This document shows, piece after piece, positions 7,623 through 15,045 of a stretch of DNA of 15,045 nucleotides; the stretch's first letter is position 1; every line of letters starts with the position of its first letter. The stretch spans positions 1-15,045 of the forward strand of contig LT636128.1 in the NCBI GenBank assembly GCA_900128565.1, written 5' to 3'. The stretch comes from Stramenopiles sp. TOSAG23-6. Its lineage: Eukaryota; Sar. The translations under genes and the position numbers were made by a program. Below the pieces are notes generated by a model. That model had not been told where the DNA came from and made no database searches. It was given only the letters and a program-made list of their open reading frames with translations.

Positions 7623-9538
7623 ATGTTTTATTTCAGGACAAGGCACTCTCTACAAAAACTTCATCTTATTGTCATAACTTTGGTTGCATTTTCGACGCTG
7701 ACAACTGGAATCCTCGTAGATGACGCAGAAATGACATATGGTTCCTTTCAGGGTTTTCTAACTGGAGAAGAAATATGGGAATATTTAAATCGATGGCATG
7801 CACGTCATCCAAAAATTTCATTACCTCCCAAAAGTATAGGTTTGACTTTAGAAAATCGCAAAATTCCTATAATGTGTATCGGCAGTACGTGCAGTGACCA
7901 AGCAAGCAATACTCCAGTTCCAGCAGTCCTTTTAACATCTCTGATCCATTCAAGGGAGCCCATGTCACTAGCAAGTATCATTTACTTTCTGAACATCATT
8001 GAATTACAGCAAGCTTCCGGTGATCCTAAAATATTGGCATTGTTATCTTCACGACAAATATGGATTGCTCCTCTTCTAAATCCAGATGGTTATTTTTTTA
8101 ACTTGAACCGTAAAAATAATGAATTAGGCCAACGTAAAAATCGTAACTCAAAGTGTCCATCTAATGAATCGAACGGAAATGGAGACGGTCCAGGAGTAGA
8201 TCTTAATCGTAACTTTCCCGTCTGCTTTAATTTCGATAATAAAGGTTCGCGAAACAACCTTCCCTGTGTAGAAGACTATGGTATGTTTTCATTTCAATTT
8301 CGAATTTATTTTTTTTCGTACGAAATTTTGTACCTAACGATTTTAATTTTTGAAATATTTTTCATAATGAATGTGGTGCTTCAAAATTGTCGGAACTAGA
8401 AAGTCAAGCTATGGATCGTTTTATTCGGCAACACACCGCAAAGGCCCAGAGTACACTTACTGATATAACCATTGCTTTGAACTATCATTCATATGGTCGT
8501 CTTATAAATATCCCGTATATGTGCAAACATGAGGACAAAATCACCAAAGATCTTTTTCTAACAGGATCACGAAAATTTTTCCGTGATTTTTATGAAGAGA
8601 GTTTCCCCCCTTCAAAAAGATATGGTTGGAAATGGGGGACTCCGTATGATGACGGTTTGTATACTGTGAATGGTGCGATGAGCGATTGGATGTATCATGA
8701 TCACAATATTGTTGCCATGTCTCCTGAAATGGGACCAAAACTTTTGGACAATGATTGGACGAAAGAACGTGAAATTTTAGCATTTTGGCCAAAACGTGAG
8801 GAAATTCTTCCTTTAGCCAAAGAATCTCTTCAAATGAATTTCCTTTCTGCTTGGCTTGCTGGCCCATTGCCACGTGTTAAAGACGTGTCATACACCTTCA
8901 ATATAGTTGAAAAAATATGTTCTTTTGCGACATCTTTTGTCATAGAAAATACAGGCCTTTCGGCTGTTGATAATAACAATATATATAGTTGGTTACTACC
9001 TGAAGATTCTGTATTCAAAAATACCAAAACATTCCCAAAAAAAATAGTAAGTGTATTTACTGAAATATCGAGATTATCAATGTCTGCTATTATTCATGTT
9101 AGTATGAAGGTACCTTGCAGTGAAGAGGATTCAACTTCTGTACAAACCAAATACAAATCTTTAATTGCCGTAAATACAAAATCTTTGTGTGTTGTATTTC
9201 TTTCCTCTCAATCTGTCGCTATAGATATCTCAACAACTCAAACAATTCGTAGTATAGAATTGCTACGTTCTTCTCCTCAATGTTGCAAAAAATTGACGTG
9301 TATTCTAGATAAATCTAATTATTTTGATCATATAACAGAAAATAAATATTCTGCTGGTGATGTTGTTTACACTGCTGCTGGAATTAGTTTTAGTCTTCTT
9401 GTTGTACTCTTCTGTTTGACTTTGATATGCCCAAGACGGAAGAAAGAATATGTGGTGGTACGTATGTCAATGCATGACATAGCTAGTCCGTATGAAACAC
9501 AAACTATAAGAACTTCTTCAGATAGAGTATCCGCTTAA
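7623..9538 (+). CDS. Membrane-anchored zinc carboxypeptidase (M14 family), two exons
   Basis: Secretory-pathway metallocarboxypeptidase. Join of 7623-8280 and 8373-9538, giving 607 aa. The first in-frame ATG is at 7623 and gives a basic N-terminus followed by a hydrophobic signal sequence (about 13-30). M14 motifs: Zn ligands His109 and Glu112 (LIHSRE), NPDG (153-156), VDLNRNFP (192-199), third Zn ligand His258 (NYHSYG) and probable catalytic Glu338 (MSPEMGP). With the intron removed as proposed, LPC-VEDYGGASKL-SELES matches the spacing of the M14 PC...G....SEPE region. A region of about 180 aa follows without a recognised domain (a beta-sandwich like that of M14B enzymes is possible). Then come a transmembrane helix (about 550-574) and a short basic cytosolic tail. 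Likely a type I enzyme facing the lumen or outside. Substrate preference is not determinable. Confidence 0.88.
8281..8372 (+). other. Carboxypeptidase intron, introner-like, lacking any AG before the conserved exon
   Basis: GTATGT at 8281 is a good donor in phase 1, but no AG dinucleotide occurs anywhere from 8281 to 8396. Homology requires coding to resume by about 8373 (GGASKLSE). The proposed 92-nt intron ends TTCATAATGAAT. GT occurs both at 8281-8282 and at 8373-8374, so the cut could also be placed 2 nt to the right with the same product. TTCATT (8288-8293) can pair with AATGAA (8366-8371), and ATTTCAA (8291-8297) with TTGAAAT (8350-8356), either of which would bring the ends together. 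Confidence 0.65.
8313..8338 (+). repeat. Intron-borne dispersed repeat, copy B
   Basis: Identical over 26 nt to 30-55 (minus strand) in the desaturase-like gene's intron. The similarity extends outward: GTTTTCA(C/T)TTC-CAAT-like sequence upstream and a T-run plus GAAATATT downstream. It contains TTCGTACGAA and the branch-point-like CCTAAC. Confidence 0.85.
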
Positions 9539-10405
9539 ATATGTCTGGAAAATAAAACCGAAATAATAGACATCGTAATTTATCACTGGCATATATTACA
9601 ATGAATTAATTTGTACCAATTTAGACAGTAAAAGAAAAATGTTTTTTTTTTCTGAACAAATAAATAATAATGATCAAAAAGATACAAGAAAAAATATTAT
9701 TCTTCAAGATATATTTTTTCAGTATAAATTTGATACTTAATTCTACACAACAGAGAATAGAAAATAATATTTATTACGCTAAGACTATTGTGTAAAGAAA
9801 AGAAAATTCTGCTCTGGTTGAATATACATTTATGATAGGACAAAATTATTTTTAAATTGTGTACACGCGGGTGATATGTAGTACTCAGGCCCTACATTTG
9901 AGAAAAAGTTTCATACTGATTATCAGTGATTCGCTTGTGAGTTTTGTTCTTTAAAAAAAAATGTTCAGTGGATTAGTGGTACTATTATTATTATAAGGAT
10001 TTTTTATTTCACGTTCATCCAGTTGTCCCGTAACAACTCGGATTTAGATTTCAATAAAATAAAATTAAAAGAAATCCTTTATCGATAGATTAGTATCTGA
10101 AATTTTATACATCTCTTTTAAAAAGTAAAAGAAATAAAATTAAATTTCTAAAAAAAGAATTAGAAAGAGTTCGAAATACACTAATTTCCCAAATCGGAAA
10201 TCGGGTCATAAAAAAATCTGCCGTTTCACTCCGACTCGACCCAATCAATTTCGCTTTTTCCGTTACACATGTCTCGGCACTTGTTTTAGTTTTCATTACT
10301 AAACTCACATATCCTCTCTTTTATCGGAACACTCGCTCCAGAGTGTTATCAAGAAAACTGCCGTCTCCACTCCCATCGGGCCCACAAAAGGGTAAATCAA
10401 ATATC
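9539..10405. other. Long AT-rich intergenic region before CLC gene
   Basis: The 867 bp contain no supported gene. They hold the carboxypeptidase 3' end, several A- and T-runs, and the palindrome ACTGAT-T-ATCAGT (9915-9927). The last few hundred bases are presumably the CLC promoter and leader. The frame is open upstream of the CLC ATG back to about 10343, but without an ATG. Confidence 0.5.
9541..9573 (+). other. Possible 3' hairpin after carboxypeptidase stop
   Basis: ATGTCT (9541-9546) and AGACAT (9568-9573) are perfect complements around a 21-nt loop that contains AATAAA. The stem starts 3 nt after the stop codon. On its own it is weak; it is listed because similar stems follow other stops here. 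Confidence 0.35.
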
Positions 10406-13400
10406 ATGAAGGGTGTGGGTGGTTTAATGAAAGGAATCAAGTCAGAGGTGAAGATGGGCAGGAATGGGTTGAAGAAAGTACTTTCCAAGTCCAAGCGCTT
10501 CGCCCACGGTGCCAACAACATGCTCGAGAATGTTGCTTCAAAGCGTCTTCTTGACCATAAAAAAGCACTTCATGATGCTATTCATAAAGCAGAAAAAATG
10601 ACTATTGAGCTGGGTGGGGATCCTCCTGGTGACGTTGAGAACTACATGCACGCAGAATCACAAAGTTATTTGCTACCTGACACTGTAGATGAAAATATGG
10701 TTTCTGCGACAGCTATTGCAAATGGAACTTACAAAAAGCGTAATTTCGTGCTGTATGTATGTGCTGTCTTCGTTGGTGTTTTTGTATCTGCTTCGATCGC
10801 TTTGGCTGTTTTGATCTTCGGCAAAATCGAAAAGGCTCGCGTCAAAGCGACACTTACGGCTCTCAAGGATGACGGAAGTATTGGAGAAGCTTGGCTGATA
10901 TGGACAGGTTCGAGTCTTGGATGTGCTCTCTTTGCATGCGCAATGGTTCTATGGCAACCATCGGCTGCATCTTCGGGAATTCCTGGTTTAATTTCGTTCC
11001 TTAATGGATCTATTCCGCACGCTGGTAAAAACATCTTTGGACGCGTCGCTTATTTCGACAGTTTTCACGTGTTAGCTGCGAAATATATCGGTATGTTGTT
11101 TTCAATTCCTTCTGGTCTCTGTGTTGGTCCAGAAGGTCCAATTATTCATTGCAGCGCTCTCATTGGTAAATTTTCATGTGCTTTGTATCAAAAAATTGAG
11201 CAAAAGGTGTCGCACAGTGATTCTTTCTCAATATCTCCTGATGAACTTCGAGATTTTCTTGCTGCAGGAGCTGCTGCTGGTATTACGACGGCATTTCATG
11301 CACCACTTGCTGGTGTTCTTTTTGTTGTTGAAGAAGCGGCTACATTTTTTACCGTGAGGGCCATGGAATTGACATTTTGTTCCTGTCTTATCGCTTACTG
11401 GGTATCTTTTGCTATTGATGGCTTTCCAGACGATTATGTTAAATTTCTAACTCCTAGCGGTCCAGCTTGCAGTGATTATTCTGGAGATGATGTCTTTTGT
11501 TTTCTCATTATGGCAATTATTGGAGGCTGGCTGGGTGCAGGTTTCAATGAGATTGTGGAACATTGTAACCATCTTCGAATACATCACGTCAATAAGAAAC
11601 CTGTTAGACGTGTCCTTGAAGTTGTCTTCATGGTACTTTTGACAGGTCTTTTTGCTGTTTTACTTCCTTTGGGGTTTGATTGTATTGCGACGGAGCGTGA
11701 TATACTTTTTAAAGATTCTTCAGGGTGTATGCCAGATCATTACCGGACACAGATCTCATCTGCAACAATTAACGCCAAAGTTGCGTGGGAGCTTATTGAT
11801 GGTGTCGAAATCCTGAAGTACGCTACGCAGGGAAGCGCAGATTGGAAAGTGCCAGCACAAACCGTCAAATGTTTACATCCAAATTATAAAACAATGATTG
11901 ATACTGCTTGGAAAAATTCCAGTGATATCTCGGTGGATACTTCGTCGTGTGTCACTTTGTTGGCGGGATTCAAAACAAATGCTACAGATTCAAAAGATAA
12001 GGCCAAACACGAAATCTATGTTCGCACTATTCGTTTAGAAATCGCATTTGGTTTAAAAATGGCTTATCAAAAAGGTTGCAGTAAAGAACAGTATGATAAG
12101 GCTATTAGTGATGGCTACCGCAAGCTTTCTTTCGAAGAACATGTCATGGGCATGGATTCGAAAAACGTAACCCCAACTCCAAGTCTTCGTCGCCTAGCTG
12201 CTGCTGTTGCAAATGCAAATTCTGTGAAAAACTTCTGTGAGGAAGGTTACTGGTATGCACACACAGACATAATGATTCCGCATCGTGCTGATGAATACTT
12301 TGAAGCTCCTCCAGGTGGCGAAATTGCGAAACCCGAAAATTACGTACTGCCAGATTATGGCCATCCTTACAATTGTAAAAAGAATGACTTTGCATACAAC
12401 GACATGGCTTTGCTTTGGTTAAACGGAGGATTGAAAGGTGTCAAAAATCTTTTGATGCGGGGAGTTCCACATCTAATATCAATTGAAGCTTTGCTCGTAT
12501 TTTTTGTGTGTTACTTTTTTCTGGCATCTATCACTGCAGGTATCTCTGTCCCCGGTGGGTTAGTCGTGCCTATGTTGTTGATTGGGGGCAGTTATGGTCG
12601 ATCTGTAGGGCTGTTGATGATGACTATTAAGAAGAGTTTGTGCTCGGTAGATGGTTATAAATATGATTCTATGGACGCTACGGACGGTGACACTTTCTTC
12701 TGGAGTGCTATCATGAGGTACAAGGTAAGAGATTGTCGAATGGCTGACCCTGGACTTTATGCTGTTATAGGAAGTGCAGCATTTATGGGGGGTTCTGGTC
12801 GAATTACGCTTTTTCTCGCTACAGTGCTTCTCGAATTGACAAATGACATTCGACTTGTGGCTCCTATTGGTTGTGTAACTCTTTTCTCCATGCTTGTCGG
12901 AAATCTATACAATCACGGTTTATATCATGGGCTCTTACATCTATTGGATATCCCATTTCTTGAACACGAGGGTTCGCATGTTACTCGTATCACACCCACA
13001 TCTTGGGTCATGGCAACCCCCGTAAAAACAGCTGCACCAACAATGAAGAAAGGTGATCTTGAAAAACTTTTGGATGGCAACTTTCATAATGGTTTTCCTG
13101 TGGTTGACGACAGTAATTTGCTTGTGGGTTTACTAACACGACACGATGTGAAACATTCTCTTGACTACATCAAAAATGACTGTAATGACGATGCAAATGT
13201 TGTTATTAACAGTGCGCAATTTATGGACCTCGCTCCAATTTCAGTTAAGCAACATACAAAATTGTACCGTACCCATGATATTTTTGTATCTCTTGGAATG
13301 AGACACTTATGTGTTACCGATATAAACAACAAGTTGGTTGGCATGATAACTAGAAAAGATCTTCAACCTCATCGTCTGGCAGAAGTAACCGCTCACCACA

Positions 13401-13687
13401 AGGAACATGTGTATGATGATCCTGAATATCACGCTCAACACGAAGCGAATTTGGAAATTGTAGCTAAAAATGCCAAGTATCCAGAGCAAACCAAAAAAAT
13501 CGGCGGTATTGTTAATCATGGTCGGGATCATGACCACGAGAAACGTGATGTAACTTTTGGCGATGTACCAAAAATTAGTCACGGAGACTCTGACAGCGGG
13601 GATATTGAGGGAGGGGTAGATATTCCTGCCCCTGGTGGATCATCCGCAAAGATTGTTCCATCTGATAACAAAACAAGCGAGGCTTAG
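10406..13687 (+). CDS. CLC-type chloride channel/exchanger with CBS pair and a large non-membrane insert
   Basis: CLC family membrane protein of 1093 aa, longer than the usual 750-900. The first in-frame ATG is at 10406. A basic amphipathic N-terminus (1-50) precedes the first helix (about 112-136). Anion-path motifs: SSGIP with the central Ser190, GPEGP with gating Glu243, the APLAGVLFVVEEA stretch with Glu310 at the proton-glutamate position, SVPGGLVVPMLLIGGSYGR, and YNHGLYHGLL with the conserved Tyr. Keeping both Glu residues points to an anion/proton exchanger (ClC-6/7-like, endomembrane) rather than a channel. Between about residues 430 and 660 lies an insert of roughly 230 aa before the conserved FAYNDMALL, with several Cys and N-glycosylation sequons, so probably luminal. 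Two CBS domains (about 862-920 and 938-992) and a His/Asp-rich tail follow. No intron is seen. The family is certain; exchanger activity is inferred. Confidence 0.93.
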   Translation: MKGVGGLMKGIKSEVKMGRNGLKKVLSKSKRFAHGANNMLENVASKRLLDHKKALHDAIHKAEKMTIELGGDPPGDVENYMHAESQSYLLPDTVDENMVSATAIANGTYKKRNFVLYVCAVFVGVFVSASIALAVLIFGKIEKARVKATLTALKDDGSIGEAWLIWTGSSLGCALFACAMVLWQPSAASSGIPGLISFLNGSIPHAGKNIFGRVAYFDSFHVLAAKYIGMLFSIPSGLCVGPEGPIIHCSALIGKFSCALYQKIEQKVSHSDSFSISPDELRDFLAAGAAAGITTAFHAPLAGVLFVVEEAATFFTVRAMELTFCSCLIAYWVSFAIDGFPDDYVKFLTPSGPACSDYSGDDVFCFLIMAIIGGWLGAGFNEIVEHCNHLRIHHVNKKPVRRVLEVVFMVLLTGLFAVLLPLGFDCIATERDILFKDSSGCMPDHYRTQISSATINAKVAWELIDGVEILKYATQGSADWKVPAQTVKCLHPNYKTMIDTAWKNSSDISVDTSSCVTLLAGFKTNATDSKDKAKHEIYVRTIRLEIAFGLKMAYQKGCSKEQYDKAISDGYRKLSFEEHVMGMDSKNVTPTPSLRRLAAAVANANSVKNFCEEGYWYAHTDIMIPHRADEYFEAPPGGEIAKPENYVLPDYGHPYNCKKNDFAYNDMALLWLNGGLKGVKNLLMRGVPHLISIEALLVFFVCYFFLASITAGISVPGGLVVPMLLIGGSYGRSVGLLMMTIKKSLCSVDGYKYDSMDATDGDTFFWSAIMRYKVRDCRMADPGLYAVIGSAAFMGGSGRITLFLATVLLELTNDIRLVAPIGCVTLFSMLVGNLYNHGLYHGLLHLLDIPFLEHEGSHVTRITPTSWVMATPVKTAAPTMKKGDLEKLLDGNFHNGFPVVDDSNLLVGLLTRHDVKHSLDYIKNDCNDDANVVINSAQFMDLAPISVKQHTKLYRTHDIFVSLGMRHLCVTDINNKLVGMITRKDLQPHRLAEVTAHHKEHVYDDPEYHAQHEANLEIVAKNAKYPEQTKKIGGIVNHGRDHDHEKRDVTFGDVPKISHGDSDSGDIEGGVDIPAPGGSSAKIVPSDNKTSEA

Positions 13688-14062
13688 TTGAAAGAATGTT
13701 GTCCATATATATTTTGAATCTTGTCACATGTTTTTTCATGTGGTAATTATAAAGTTTCTGAATATTATGAATATTATGAAAATGATTTATGGCATTTGAT
13801 TAATTTGAATTTGAATTAAATTTGGCGTGGGATTGAACATTAGCAGCAACAACATGTTTTTGTATACTTAAAAATTCATCCTACTCCGGCATTCAATTAA
13901 TTACATTCATGATAATAAATTCGTAATTCATTTAAAATTATATTTATTTTTAATGTTGTTTTAAAATGTTGGTTTACACATTTCTATAGTATGTACTGAA
14001 ATGGTTGTAAATCTTCCAAATTTCCTTCAAATAGCGAAATTGGAGTCATTTCTGTGAACAAA
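13688..14062. other. AT-rich convergent intergenic region
   Basis: The 375 bp between the tails of the CLC gene (+) and the repeat-protein gene (-) contain GAAAGAAT at 13690-13697, the hairpin at 13721-13746, a short GAATATTAT tandem duplication near 13759-13778 and AT-rich palindromic sequence near 13800-13822. No gene is seen. Confidence 0.5.
13721..13746 (+). other. 3' hairpin after CLC stop
   Basis: TTGTCACATG (13721-13730) pairs with CATGTGGTAA (13737-13746) around a T6 loop. This gives a 10-bp stem counting two G-U pairs, 33 nt after the stop and downstream of a GAAAGAAT element. The arrangement resembles the units behind the protease gene. Confidence 0.55.
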
Positions 14063-15045
14063 TTAAAGGTCGTTTTGTGCTTCCTTGGATATTATGCGAA
14101 ATCCTGCAAGTTTCCACTCGGGGTGAATGAGATACGGTTCAACAAACATCACAATCTTGCTTTCTTTATCTATGAGCTCCGAAGATAAGACAACCTTGAT
14201 TTTTTTAGAAGTTGATTCATTATTGTATTTTACCCTACTTCCTGAAGGTGACATAGTATCATCTTCATGAAAGTATCTCAGTAACCTTGATGTTAATTTT
14301 AAATCAGATTTCTTCCAATTCGTTTTGATGACACTGTTCTGTGTAGGTAACGCAATACGCGCGAATAAGTCTTGCATTGAATATAATGACTTATCGTACT
14401 CTCCGAGACTTTTCAATTCCCTTGTACAACTTCGCATATTTTTCTGGTGTGATAACTTGCTTTCTAAATTCAAATAATTGAATGGTAGCTCACATGATAT
14501 TTCACCTAATTCCCTTTCCTTTTCAGATATATAATTTGATAAATTGTACTTTTTTATCGCGTCGGAGAGGACAAGGTCCATTAGCGTAAATACATACTTA
14601 CTTTTATGTGCTTCTTTGTTCTCTTTAGACAGCATATTACAAGGAAGTGTACTCAGTATACCTTGCATTGCAATTCTATGAGCTTCTTTATTGCTAGATA
14701 ATTCATTATATCGTAGCTGGCTCTCTAACTGGCTCAATATGTTACGTAAAGCTTGCTGATGTAGAATAAAGTTAGCTTCTGACATTTCCGAGCAAGGAAG
14801 TGTGCTCAATATACCTAATAATGCATTATTATGTGCTTCTCTATTTTCGTCACACAGTTCATTACATGGTAGTTGNCTCAATACATCTCGCAAAGCTTGC
14901 TGGTGTAAAATAAAATTAGCTTCTGACATTTCCGCACAAGGAAGAGTTCTCAATATACCTAACATTGCCTTTCTATGAGCTTCTCTATTTTCATTAGATA
15001 ATTCATTGCATGGTAGTTGACTCAATACACCTTGCAAAGCTTGTT
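14063..15045 (-). CDS. Unrecognised protein with 24-residue LPC tandem repeats (5' end outside window)
   Basis: The frame is open through the right edge, so only the C-terminal 327 or so residues are visible. The first half visible is made of tandem 24-aa units of the form AL-GIL--LPC-E(L/M)S--N---H. Two variants alternate: one ends with ENREAH, the other with EANFILHQQ. Six units are seen; the fifth is degenerate and 27 aa long. The last approximately 180 residues have no repeats, are mostly hydrophilic and contain two Pro-rich or charged turns, ending NDL before TAA. No signal peptide or membrane segment is visible. I recognise no family. The units look helical, with regularly spaced Cys and His. 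A base N at 14876 falls in the third position of an AGN codon (Ser or Arg). Confidence 0.75.
   Translation of the reverse strand, partial: QALQGVLSQLPCNELSNENREAHRKAMLGILRTLPCAEMSEANFILHQQALRDVLXQLPCNELCDENREAHNNALLGILSTLPCSEMSEANFILHQQALRNILSQLESQLRYNELSSNKEAHRIAMQGILSTLPCNMLSKENKEAHKSKYVFTLMDLVLSDAIKKYNLSNYISEKERELGEISCELPFNYLNLESKLSHQKNMRSCTRELKSLGEYDKSLYSMQDLFARIALPTQNSVIKTNWKKSDLKLTSRLLRYFHEDDTMSPSGSRVKYNNESTSKKIKVVLSSELIDKESKIVMFVEPYLIHPEWKLAGFRIISKEAQNDL
14600..15040 (-). repeat. Coding tandem repeat, 72-bp unit with 144-bp higher-order period
   Basis: Units on the minus strand: 15040-14969, 14968-14897, 14896-14825, 14824-14753, 14752-14672 (81 bp, degenerate) and 14671-14600. The pair 15040-14897 and the pair 14896-14753 are clearly more alike (roughly 85 percent by eye) than neighbouring single units, so recent expansion was by 144-bp steps. 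The array continues past the window edge. Confidence 0.85.

Noticed and set aside
8281-8398. A canonical GT-AG intron from 8281 to 8398 in the carboxypeptidase gene
   Set aside because: It is in frame but deletes the GGASKLSELE stretch that matches the conserved M14 region with correct spacing. Kept only as the alternative to test.
10105-10308. 67-codon minus-strand open frame in the intergenic region before CLC
   Set aside because: It is low complexity and AT-driven, with no homology or signal features. Treated as chance.
10343-10405. GTG start upstream of the CLC ATG
   Set aside because: Nuclear genes of eukaryotes start at ATG. The first in-frame ATG is at 10406 and begins a plausible N-terminus.
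9539-10405. Possible tRNA or other structured RNA in the long spacer
   Set aside because: No cloverleaf, A/B box pair or strong compact fold was found by eye. Only short palindromes are present.
14600-15045. CRISPR-like array
   Set aside because: The repeats are contiguous, in frame and coding at 72-bp periodicity, with no spacers.

Overview
The window looks like nuclear DNA of a compact, AT-rich microbial eukaryote (protist). Genes lie on both strands with 0.2-0.9 kb between them. A few introns of about 90-100 nt interrupt the coding regions, AATAAA-like signals follow or overlap stop codons, and products carry mitochondrial presequences or secretory signal peptides. The gene mix (UCP4-type mitochondrial carrier, CGFS glutaredoxin, papain-family protease, CLC with CBS domains, large Cys-rich membrane protein) fits many protist groups. 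I could not assign the lineage. There is no sign of an operon, a prokaryotic gene or a virus.

Layout from left to right: the 5' exon of a membrane fatty-acid-hydroxylase/sterol-desaturase-like gene (-, running off the left edge inside an intron); a divergent promoter; a 937-aa Cys-rich, Ca-binding-repeat, single-pass surface protein (+); a mitochondrial monothiol glutaredoxin (+); a three-exon papain-like cysteine protease (+); a hairpin- and repeat-rich convergent 3' region; a UCP4-like mitochondrial carrier (-); a second divergent promoter; a two-exon membrane-anchored M14 zinc carboxypeptidase (+); about 0.87 kb of AT-rich non-coding DNA; a CLC chloride/proton exchanger-like protein with a very long non-membrane insert (+); and an unrecognised protein with 24-residue tandem repeats (-, running off the right edge). 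The genes do not form an obvious pathway. Secretory or membrane proteins (surface protein, protease, carboxypeptidase, CLC) are interleaved with mitochondrial ones.

The most unusual signal is in the introns. The intron of the desaturase-like gene and the intron of the carboxypeptidase gene, two unrelated genes, share a perfect 26-nt block with a palindromic core and further similarity around it, all in the sense orientation. This is what introner-like mobile introns look like. The carboxypeptidase intron has no AG between its GT and the point where the conserved protein must resume. Intron 1 of the cysteine protease likewise has no frame-compatible AG, and the inferred 3' ends of these two introns resemble each other. 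Protease intron 2 is an ordinary GT-AG intron. A second recurring theme is short hairpins just after stop codons, including a repeated GAAAGAAT-plus-hairpin unit downstream of the protease. Two single N bases (3757 and 14876) sit inside repetitive sequence and mark places where the assembly is uncertain.
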